Below are positions 37,492 through 44,607 of a stretch of 64,000 nucleotides of DNA, one piece after another (the first letter of the stretch is position 1; each line of letters begins with the position of its first letter). The notes beneath the pieces are model-generated. The model did no database searches and was not told where the DNA came from. It saw nothing but the letters and a program-made list of their open reading frames with translations. The position numbers and the translations under genes were made by a program. The stretch is from the NCBI GenBank assembly GCA_003298465.1, contig QNGA01000016.1:1-64000 (forward strand), read 5' to 3'. Origin of the DNA: a halophilic archaeon (GTDB lineage Archaea > Halobacteriota > Halobacteria > Halobacteriales > Haladaptataceae).

Positions 37492-37748
37492 TGAACGACC
37501 GCTGTTATCGACGACTCTCGTCTTTGGACGGAGGCGCAGTCCGATCATCTCCTTCCCCGAGTCTGCTACCTGTAAATTCCTCTTGGGGGTCGGGCGATTC
37601 GTCGAAATACGTCTCGGCGAGAATCACGAGTTAGCGGCGCTATAGGACGCTGAACACGACACACCCAAGAACTCTATCGGTTCAGGACCGATATACAGGA
37701 ATCTTGACCGCCCCGTTCCCGATACGGGTAAATTTAAGTTACGACGAG

Positions 37749-37763
37749 TGTATCAATGATACA
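37749..37763. promoter_or_regulatory. 15-bp palindrome overlapping the UspA start codon
   Basis: TGTATCAATGATACA is a perfect inverted repeat with a central A. Its last base is the A of the UspA start codon (37763), and a TATA-like aatttaag lies at 37731-37738. A bound protein here would sit at the transcription start of a leaderless mRNA. The reverse complement of the same 15-mer occurs at 41211-41225. Confidence 0.7.
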
Positions 37764-38206
37764 TGGCACTTGAAACGATACTTCTCGCCAGTAGGCCCGG
37801 TGATGAAGGTCAGGGAACGAAACTTGCGCAGACGTTGGTCAATATTGCGAAGCCAGCAAACTCCCGTGTGGTGGTCGCCCAGGTGTTTACGGAAGAAGAA
37901 TATGACAATACTATAACTAGTCTTGGGGTCGACGACGATCCCGAGATAACACCCGAAAGGATAGCAAACCAACACGGGACGTTCCGTGCCATCGTTGACC
38001 GGTTGGACTCCGAGGGACTCGATTACGAACTGAGTACTGCCACCGGACCACACGCTGACACCATCGTTGATCTCGCGGCTGACGCAGACCTCGTCATCAT
38101 CGGTGGACAAAAACGGTCGCCGACCGGAAAAGCCATTTTTGGGTCGACGACGCAGGACGTGCTTCTCTCTGCACCTTGCCCGGTGGTGTTCGTCCGCCGA
38201 GAGTGA
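37763..38206 (+). CDS. universal stress protein (UspA family)
   Basis: 147 residues, one Usp domain: LETILLASRPGDEGQGTKLA at the start and the ATP-binding motif GGQKRSPTGKAIFGSTTQDV (G-x2-G-x9-G-S/T) near the end, then CPVVFVRRE. The N-terminus has ASRPG where the common motif is VDGS, so the first ATP-contact Asp is absent. Leaderless start with TATA at about 37731. Its start codon overlaps a palindrome shared with the SLC13-like transporter at 41.2 kb, suggesting co-regulation with anion uptake. Confidence 0.88.
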   Translation: MALETILLASRPGDEGQGTKLAQTLVNIAKPANSRVVVAQVFTEEEYDNTITSLGVDDDPEITPERIANQHGTFRAIVDRLDSEGLDYELSTATGPHADTIVDLAADADLVIIGGQKRSPTGKAIFGSTTQDVLLSAPCPVVFVRRE

Positions 38207-38341
38207 GCAGCGACGATCGTGCCGAGTGATCTCGTTTTAATCGTCGAAATCTCTCCCTTGCCTGGCGGAGAACGCCGGTGATATTCGAGTGCGTCGTCTT
38301 CGAGCGTCATTGGGTATCGCCTCGTCGTTGAGACAGCAGTC

Positions 38342-39556
38342 TTAATCGTCAGATGAACTAGTGCAGGTCGTTTCGCTACTTTGACCGGTCTTCGGGGCAG
38401 GTGTTACGATAACGCGAATAACGAATACCGTCGAGAGACACGTCAACCCTGCGAGTAGCAGCCAACTTGTTCGATACCCGATATTCTCCGCGATAAATCC
38501 AAAGGCCGGTGGCGCGAGAAGTGCACCGGACGTAAGTGCCAACTGACCGCCAGCGGTCGCGCCGCCCATTTTTTCGTTCGGAACGAGTGTCGCGAGACAG
38601 GAATAGTAGACGCCAGTGAAACCAAGAACAAAGAAACCGAGCGCTATGAACGTCGCTATCGCTACACCCTTCTGGTCAACGAAGGCGACCGCACCTAACA
38701 TCGCTACACTTCCGAGGGACTGGAGAGCGAGAATCGCGCCGATACGTCGACGCGGGCTGCCCGGCAACGTATCGCTCAGCCAGCCTGAGACGATTCGACC
38801 GGCACTTCCGGACGCTTGCAGCCCGGCGAGAACGAGTCCACTGACTGCAACCGACAGGCCAACGGACTCGTTGAGGTAGATGATCGTATAGCCGACGGTG
38901 GTAAACAGCGCAGCACCGAGGAACCACCCCGCGAGACAGAGCGATCGATACGGTCGGTTCCGAAGCAGCACTCGGAAATTGGGAAACTCCGTCTCTCGGT
39001 TCACTGTTGCCGGGGTGTAGGAGATGGCGAAGATAACGGCAACTGCGAACGCGACCACAGCAGCGACGTAGAACCCGACTTCCCAAGATACGAGAGTGGC
39101 TACTTTCGTCAAGAGAACTGCACTGAGACCACTTCCGGCCGTGACACCGACCTGTTTGATGCCCGTGGCGAGGTTTTGCCGGCTGGACGGGACGTTGCCG
39201 AAGATTGCCTTGTTCGTGCCCGGCATCGCCGTCCCGTACAGCGCACCGAGGACGAAGACGCAACCCAATAGCGTCGCGTACGTCCCTGCCATGGGAACGA
39301 GGAGCGATCCCCCAGCGAGGCCGACGAGGCCTACGGTGAGTGTTCTGTGTTCGCCGTAGCGATCCGTGATCGCTCCGAGCGGGAGTAAAAACACCGCGTA
39401 GCCGAGGGTGAGCAACGTCACTACGAATCCAACCGTCGTTCCGGTAAGGCCGAATTCATCACGGAGAAACGGCGTGGCGGCGAACACGGCGTAGTAACAG
39501 ATACTCGCGGCAAGCTGCCAGAGAAAGACGAGTGAGATCGTTCGATGCTGCTTCAT
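38342..39556 (-). CDS. MFS transporter (OFA/NNP-like)
   Basis: 404 residues with 12 hydrophobic helices and the MFS loop motif GAITDRYGEHRTLTVG. The second half has GWLSDTLPGSPRRRIGAIL. The pattern GTNKAIFGNVPSSRQNLATG in the fourth-fifth helix region is typical of nitrate/oxalate-type members. It follows the SLC13-like transporter with 42 bases between stop and start and may be in the same operon. Substrate not known; an organic anion is plausible by context. Confidence 0.88.
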   Translation of the reverse strand: MKQHRTISLVFLWQLAASICYYAVFAATPFLRDEFGLTGTTVGFVVTLLTLGYAVFLLPLGAITDRYGEHRTLTVGLVGLAGGSLLVPMAGTYATLLGCVFVLGALYGTAMPGTNKAIFGNVPSSRQNLATGIKQVGVTAGSGLSAVLLTKVATLVSWEVGFYVAAVVAFAVAVIFAISYTPATVNRETEFPNFRVLLRNRPYRSLCLAGWFLGAALFTTVGYTIIYLNESVGLSVAVSGLVLAGLQASGSAGRIVSGWLSDTLPGSPRRRIGAILALQSLGSVAMLGAVAFVDQKGVAIATFIALGFFVLGFTGVYYSCLATLVPNEKMGGATAGGQLALTSGALLAPPAFGFIAENIGYRTSWLLLAGLTCLSTVFVIRVIVTPAPKTGQSSETTCTSSSDD

Positions 39557-39598
39557 GTGCGACGGTAATGGTCCGTTGAGCTACGGTCCTGCACGTGT

Positions 39599-41218
39599 TC
39601 ACCAGATGAGGTGCGGCCAGACGAACGTGAACAGTATCCAGATCAGCGCCGTCAGTACTGCAGTCATAATAATATTGAGGATTATTCCGGTGCGCAACAT
39701 GTGGCGCTGCTTGATGTACCCGCTGCCATAGACGATCGCGTTCGGGGGGGTCGCCACTGGTAACGCGAACGCGAAACTGGCGGCGATCGTTCCGGACACG
39801 GACAGGAAGATGGCCGTTTTGAAGTCCGTAAGACCGAGCGTGGCCGCGAAGACGCTTCCCAATCCGATGAGGATCGGAACGAGGATACTCGTCGTTGCAG
39901 TGTTCGAGGTCATCTCGGTCAGGAAAACGACGAGCAACACGACGACAGCAATGATGAGTATCACGGGCGTTCCAGTGAGTCCGCCGAACACCGTTTTCGC
40001 GATCCACTCCGTCGTTCCGGTATCCGCGAGCGCTCTCGCGAGAGCGATACCCCCACCGAACAGCAAGAGCGTCCCCCAGTCGATATCGACGAGTTCGTCC
40101 CAGTCCATGGTATCTGCCAGTACGAGCGCGGGAATCGCCATCACACCGACCATCACGTAGTAGAGGAGTCCCTGATGCCCTTCGAGACCGAAGATTGTCA
40201 TCCCGCTACCGCCGAAGAGCGTGGTCATCCACACGTCCGGCAGGTACGCGTTCAGGAAACTCCCAAGCCCGCCCAGTATCCAGAGACCGGCCGTGGTCGC
40301 GAAGATAATCGCGACACGTCGACCTCGCGGGTCGAGACTGTCCTCCTCTTCGAGGTACGTTCGGGCCTGTTCCTGTGCATCGTCGACGTCGTCGATCTGC
40401 GGGGGATACAGGACGTACGTGAGGAGATACCAGACGATGGGGAGGGTGATGAAAACGACCGGGAGACCGATCAGCAGCCAGTCGACGAATCCGATCTCGT
40501 AGCCCAGGGTCGCGTTGAGCTGTCCGACGAGAACGGCGTTCGGGGGCGTTCCGATTATCGTTCCGACCCCACCGATGCTGGCAGCGTACGCCGTCCCGAG
40601 CATCATCCCGATCTGCATGTTCGTGAAGTCGTCCGCGGTTCCAGTCGCCCCACCGTCTGCGACCGCACTCGTGGACGTATCCTCAGAGGTCGATTCACCG
40701 ACAGAGGCAACGGTTTCGCGGTTAAGAACCTGCGAGAGGACACCGACGGCGATGGGCGTCATCATCGCAGTCGTCGCCGTGTTCGAGACCCACATCGATA
40801 ACCCCGCAGTGGAGATCATGACGGCTCCAATCAGGCGACGCGGTGAACTCCCCATCTTCGCCATCGTATACAACGCGATTCGTCGATCGATGTCGTACTT
40901 CTGGACGGCGTTCGCCAGCATGAACCCCGCCATAAAGAGGAATATGAGGTGATCTGCGAACCCGACGAGCGCTGTATCCATGTCGTCGTAGACTCCGGTG
41001 CCAGTGAGGAGAACTGGAATCGTCAGTGCAGTAACAGCGAGTGGAAGCGTTCCGGTCACCCATAGTGACCCGGCAAAGAACATCGTCGCGAGCGTGTACT
41101 GGCCAGCTATCGAGAGTCCCTCCGGTGTCGGTGCGAGCGCGATCAGTAACGCCCCGAGAGATGCAATACAGAATTTCCCCAATCGTTGTTGTACCTCGGT
41201 CAAATGCCGGTGTATCAT
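39599..41218 (-). CDS. DASS/SLC13-type divalent anion:sodium symporter
   Basis: 539 residues with about 12-13 transmembrane helices. Both SNT substrate-binding motifs of the family are visible: WVSNTATTAMMTPIAVGVL and MTSNTATTSILVPILIG. A GTPPNAVLVGQL segment is also typical. DASS proteins carry dicarboxylates, sulfate or phosphate with Na+. Its ATG (41218) lies inside the palindrome 41211-41225, with AT-rich TATA-like sequence at about 41246-41260, so the mRNA is probably leaderless and repressor-controlled. The XRE-type gene at 41284 precedes it on the same strand. Confidence 0.92.
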   Translation of the reverse strand: MIHRHLTEVQQRLGKFCIASLGALLIALAPTPEGLSIAGQYTLATMFFAGSLWVTGTLPLAVTALTIPVLLTGTGVYDDMDTALVGFADHLIFLFMAGFMLANAVQKYDIDRRIALYTMAKMGSSPRRLIGAVMISTAGLSMWVSNTATTAMMTPIAVGVLSQVLNRETVASVGESTSEDTSTSAVADGGATGTADDFTNMQIGMMLGTAYAASIGGVGTIIGTPPNAVLVGQLNATLGYEIGFVDWLLIGLPVVFITLPIVWYLLTYVLYPPQIDDVDDAQEQARTYLEEEDSLDPRGRRVAIIFATTAGLWILGGLGSFLNAYLPDVWMTTLFGGSGMTIFGLEGHQGLLYYVMVGVMAIPALVLADTMDWDELVDIDWGTLLLFGGGIALARALADTGTTEWIAKTVFGGLTGTPVILIIAVVVLLVVFLTEMTSNTATTSILVPILIGLGSVFAATLGLTDFKTAIFLSVSGTIAASFAFALPVATPPNAIVYGSGYIKQRHMLRTGIILNIIMTAVLTALIWILFTFVWPHLIW

Positions 41219-41225
41219 TGATACA
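41211..41225. promoter_or_regulatory. 15-bp palindrome overlapping the SLC13-like start codon
   Basis: TGTATCATTGATACA, the reverse complement of the UspA operator at 37749-37763. The start codon (41216-41218) lies in its centre. Position and exact identity suggest one repressor or activator controls both genes. Confidence 0.7.
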
Positions 41226-41283
41226 CGCTACTTTCGAGTCATCGCTATTAATTATTATGGTCGGGAGCAAATTATGGCAGTAT

Positions 41284-41550
41284 TCAGAAATTACGAATAA
41301 TCGCTTTGATTTGTTCCTCATGGAGTTCTGTAGTATAAAGATCGAACAGAATCTGTCGCCGAGATAGGGAGAGGGCACGAGTTCCGTTTTCAAGCATCGA
41401 AAGGTGCGCCTGCATGAGATCGTCGGTTTCTCGTTCGACTTTCCGTTGCTCGTATCCGGCGGCGACCCGGAGAAGTCGCCAGGCCATCGGCGAAATTTCG
41501 TCTAGCGTCGTAGATTCGACCACCTCGGTGTCATCTGTCGCCAAATTCAT
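41284..41550 (-). CDS. small XRE-type helix-turn-helix regulator
   Basis: 88 residues from ATG 41550, with GGTGGTG just upstream; the TTG at 41559 is a weaker start. The Cro/CI-type HTH is visible as AWRLLRVAAGYEQRKVERET, DDLMQAHLSMLENGTRALSL and SRRQILFDLYTTELHEEQIK. It is about the size of a single XRE domain plus a helical tail. It lies 65 bases upstream of the SLC13-like gene on the same strand, with a perfect 16-bp palindrome (41583-41598) before its own start. It is the obvious candidate for binding the shared 15-bp operator (inference). Confidence 0.7.
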   Translation of the reverse strand: MNLATDDTEVVESTTLDEISPMAWRLLRVAAGYEQRKVERETDDLMQAHLSMLENGTRALSLSRRQILFDLYTTELHEEQIKAIIRNF

Positions 41551-41559
41551 CACCACCAA

Positions 41560-42135
41560 TTTTTCCGCCGCTCACGAAATGAGATCTCGGCCGAGATCGA
41601 AAAAACGGGGCTTGGATCTCCATGTATTCGACCAATCTCCAGTAAGGACACCATCGGTTATAATGCTATCTGAGTTGGACACAAGGGACCAGTTCTGTAG
41701 ATTTCGGTCGTTACACACCGTGTTTTCGTTGAGGGAGTTGCTTCGAATGCTGCGATATTTTCCAACGGTAAGGGCCTTTGCTACGAGGTGACGGAACGAC
41801 ATAAAAGAGGATTGTGAAACGAAGGTGTATACACCGCTATCACAGTTCGATCCTCCCACGTGCGCCCGTACGCTCACTGCACGCACAGGGCCGGTATCGA
41901 CGATGCAACCGTGAACGGTTCGCTTGACGCTTTCCCGGCCGACAACGAAACTGACGAGAGCGCCAGAGGTCCGACACTGGTCGAGGGCGTCAACGAGGGG
42001 CTAGTCTACGTGTACGTTTCATCGTCGGAGGTAGCTACGCGTGGACACATATTCGACCCCCAGCAGGAGACACACTCGAAGTATAAAATCGACGTGGCCC
42101 ACAGCTAAGTACGTCACTGGCGTATCTACGGTACT
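41560..42135. other. intergenic with palindrome, no gene
   Basis: No supported gene in 576 bases. The left part holds the palindrome 41583-41598 and promoter sequence for the XRE gene. Frames at 41572-41886 and 41860-42108 show no recognisable domain. Confidence 0.4.
41583..41598. promoter_or_regulatory. 16-bp perfect palindrome upstream of the XRE gene
   Basis: GATCTCGGCCGAGATC, 33-48 bases before the regulator ATG at 41550. Its location overlaps the expected promoter, so it may be an autoregulatory operator. It differs in sequence from the shared 15-bp operator. Confidence 0.5.
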
Positions 42136-43002
42136 ATGCCACGAGATACTCCGACGAGCGTTCTCGTCGTCGGTGCAACAGGAACACAGGGCGGCGCAGT
42201 CGTCGACCATCTCCTTGACGCCGACGAGGCGTTCGATGTCCACGGACTGACGCGCAATCCGGACAGCGACGACGCCCGGAACTTGGCCGACCGTGGTGTC
42301 ACGGTGGAAGAAGGGGATCTGAAAGACAAAAGCTCGTTGAGGCCGATCGTAGAAGATGTTGACGCCGTCTTCGGAGTGACTAACTTCTGGGAAGCAGGAT
42401 ACGACGACGAAGTCCAAGAAGGGAAAAATCTAGCAGACGTCGTGGCCGACGCAGACGTCGAGTATTTCGTGTTCAGTTCCGTCGGCGGGGCCGAACGAGA
42501 CACCGGTATCTCGCACTTCGACTCCAAGTACGAAATCGAGAAGCGAATCCGGGATCTCGACCTCCCCGCGACGATCGTCCGTCCGGTATTCTTCATGCAG
42601 AACTTCGAGGGGATGCGCGAGGATATCGAAAACGGAACGCTGGCGATGGCGCTCGCCGAGGGCGTTTCCCTCCAGATGATCGATGCGGACGATATCGGTG
42701 CGTTCGTCGCGCAGGCATTCACGAATCCGGATGCGTATCTCGGGGAGGCATTTGAACTCGCGGGTGACGAACACACTCTCGAGAGCGCAGCGGACATCTT
42801 CGCCGATGTTCTCGAGCGCGACGTGGAGGCCGATCACCTCTCCATCGAAAGCCTCCGCGAGCAGATGGGTGAGGAGTACGCCGTGATGTTCGAGTGGTTC
42901 AACGACCACGGGTACGAGGCCGACATCGACACGCTTCGGCGGAATCACGACGTCGATTTCACCCAACTTGAAGCGTATCTGCGTGAACACGATTGGGAGT
43001 AG
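42136..43002 (+). CDS. NmrA family NAD(P)-binding protein
   Basis: 288 residues. The Rossmann motif VVGATGTQGGAVVDHLL (GxxGxxG type) at about 11-22 and the NmrA segment GLTRNPDSDDARNLADRGV, VFGVTNFWEAGYDDEVQEG and TIVRPVFFMQNFEGM are typical of HSCARG/NmrA-like proteins. These are atypical SDRs that bind NADP(H) and act as redox sensors rather than enzymes; the catalytic Tyr-x3-Lys is not evident (YEIEKR may correspond). Stands alone. Confidence 0.9.
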   Translation: MPRDTPTSVLVVGATGTQGGAVVDHLLDADEAFDVHGLTRNPDSDDARNLADRGVTVEEGDLKDKSSLRPIVEDVDAVFGVTNFWEAGYDDEVQEGKNLADVVADADVEYFVFSSVGGAERDTGISHFDSKYEIEKRIRDLDLPATIVRPVFFMQNFEGMREDIENGTLAMALAEGVSLQMIDADDIGAFVAQAFTNPDAYLGEAFELAGDEHTLESAADIFADVLERDVEADHLSIESLREQMGEEYAVMFEWFNDHGYEADIDTLRRNHDVDFTQLEAYLREHDWE

Positions 43003-43049
43003 CGACCGAGCGCAACCGTCCTCGATCCAGACGGTGGACCGTCCCTCCA

Positions 43050-43298
43050 TCACGGGTCGTCGATGACGTTCTCGACAGCCGTCACGTAGTGGGCTGCCGA
43101 GACAAAAAGGGGGTCCTTGGCTGGATAGGGATGCCGCCAGAACTGCGAACGAACGAGCACGCCGTCCGTCTCCCGGATGTACTGCTCACCCCGCTCGTCG
43201 TCCGGTTGCATCGTACGATGCAGACAGTACGTCTCGACGAGTTCGTCCGAGATAGCACTCGGGAGAACACCGCTCTGGGTCTCCGACTGCGCCGTCAC
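43050..43298 (-). CDS. small hypothetical protein (82 aa)
   Basis: 82 residues from GTG 43298: LPSAISDELVETYCLHRTMQ and PYPAKDPLFVSAAHYVTAVE. No domain recognised. Composition is more protein-like than the competing frames, but there is no clear promoter. Convergent with the NmrA gene. It could be a real small gene or chance. Confidence 0.35.
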   Translation of the reverse strand: MTAQSETQSGVLPSAISDELVETYCLHRTMQPDDERGEQYIRETDGVLVRSQFWRHPYPAKDPLFVSAAHYVTAVENVIDDP

Positions 43299-43464
43299 GG
43301 CTGGGAGGAGGTAACGCGCTGTCGTAGCTACGTTCGACCGTACGTCTTCGGGAACCTAACTGCTCGCTAGCGGACACGGCTTTCGTGCTTCTTGGAGAAC
43401 GCGGATTCTGTTCGAGAGCAACCGAGACGGGTGTGTTTCGAGTCGCAACTGCAGCTCGGAGAGA

Positions 43465-43477
43465 TAAGCAATGCTTA
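43465..43477. promoter_or_regulatory. inverted repeat at TATA upstream of MoxR
   Basis: TAAGCAATGCTTA, arms TAAGCA/TGCTTA around a central A, overlapping a TATA-like cttaaatc. The MoxR ATG is 87 bases downstream, so the transcript would have a leader of about 60 bases. Possible operator. Confidence 0.35.
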
Positions 43478-43563
43478 AATCATGCCAGTATCATTGAATC
43501 GCTGTGCCGAATTACGATCGTATTGAATCGGCGGCGAGAAGACGAAACCGGTGGTAACAGACC

Positions 43564-44574
43564 ATGTCGGACGAGCAACGCGACGTAACCATCGGAATGC
43601 CCGTGGATAGGGAGTACGATTTCGAGGAGTACCACCAGACGGACGTTCCGAGGTACGTCCAGAACGAGGACGAACTCGACCGCATGCTGGCCGACATCCG
43701 CGTGCGGAGGGAAACCGGGAAACTACCCCGATTCCTGCTCGGCGGACCGACGGGATGCGGTAAGACGCACTGTGCGCGCTACCTGGCCTCTCACTTGGAC
43801 GTTCCGCTCATCACCATCCAGGGAAAGTACAGCCTTCACGAGGCCGATTTGCTCGGCTCACCGGTTCTCGTCGACGACCGGACGATGTGGAACGACGGAC
43901 CGCTCACCAAGGCGTTGCTCGCCAGCCGAGAGGGACCGGTCGTTCTCCTGCTCGACGAGGTGAACCGCGTCCGGCCCGAAGCCAAAGGCGTTCTGTTCAG
44001 CGCCCTCGACGACCGGGGGCGCGTGGAACTCGACGGTCGAGGCGGAGAGATCGTCCAGGGGGACCCGCAGAACCTGATCGTGATCGCGACGGTCAACCAG
44101 GGACCGGAGTACGTCACGGAGCGTCTCGACAGGGCCGAGCGCCGGCGCTTCGGTAACAAGTTCTCGATCACCTATCTCGGGCTGATCGACGTCGAGAAGG
44201 AAGCACGGCTGGTCTCCGATCAGACCCCCGTATCGTTGCCGTTGGCCACCGAGATCGTGAAGACGGCGAACGATATCCGCTCGCAAGCCCGCGACGAGAA
44301 CGGATCGGCGATAAACGCCGGCGTCCCCACCGCGATGGTTCTCTCCTGGGCGCGCACCGCCTTCGCGTACCAGGATGCGGGTCTCGACGATCCGGCGGTC
44401 GAAGCGGCACGCGACGCCGTTCTCCGCCCGTTTTACGACGAGAACCACGCCGCGCGGGAACAGGCCGTGGAGATCGTGAAGGACCGACTCTCCGGGATAC
44501 CCGTCGGGGGAGAGGCGGTCGAAGACTGGCTCGCCGACGAGCGAAGGGCGGTGAAGGGGAACGGGAGCGCGTAG
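43564..44574 (+). CDS. MoxR-type AAA+ ATPase
   Basis: 336 residues. Walker A GPTGCGKTHCA at 61-71, Walker B VVLLLDEVNRVRPEAKG, and the MoxR-typical GKYSLHEADLLGSPVL and ATVNQGPEYVTERLDRAERR (arginine finger region). The ATPase remodels a partner, usually the adjacent VWA protein, for metal or cofactor insertion into an enzyme or for stress functions. The next gene starts 34 bases downstream and encodes a VWA protein, so the pair is probably one operon and complex. No cox or nor genes are adjacent. Confidence 0.93.
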   Translation: MSDEQRDVTIGMPVDREYDFEEYHQTDVPRYVQNEDELDRMLADIRVRRETGKLPRFLLGGPTGCGKTHCARYLASHLDVPLITIQGKYSLHEADLLGSPVLVDDRTMWNDGPLTKALLASREGPVVLLLDEVNRVRPEAKGVLFSALDDRGRVELDGRGGEIVQGDPQNLIVIATVNQGPEYVTERLDRAERRRFGNKFSITYLGLIDVEKEARLVSDQTPVSLPLATEIVKTANDIRSQARDENGSAINAGVPTAMVLSWARTAFAYQDAGLDDPAVEAARDAVLRPFYDENHAAREQAVEIVKDRLSGIPVGGEAVEDWLADERRAVKGNGSA

Positions 44575-44607
44575 CTTTCGTCCGGAGACGAACTCGAGAC
44601 GACCACA

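Noticed and set aside
41572..41886. Minus-strand 104-residue frame upstream of the XRE gene
   Set aside because: Unlike haloarchaeal proteins (Ser/Asn-rich, not acidic), and no domain; the promoter palindrome falls within it.
41860..42108. Plus-strand 82-residue frame before the NmrA gene
   Set aside because: Slightly acidic but without helix or motif pattern; no promoter evidence.
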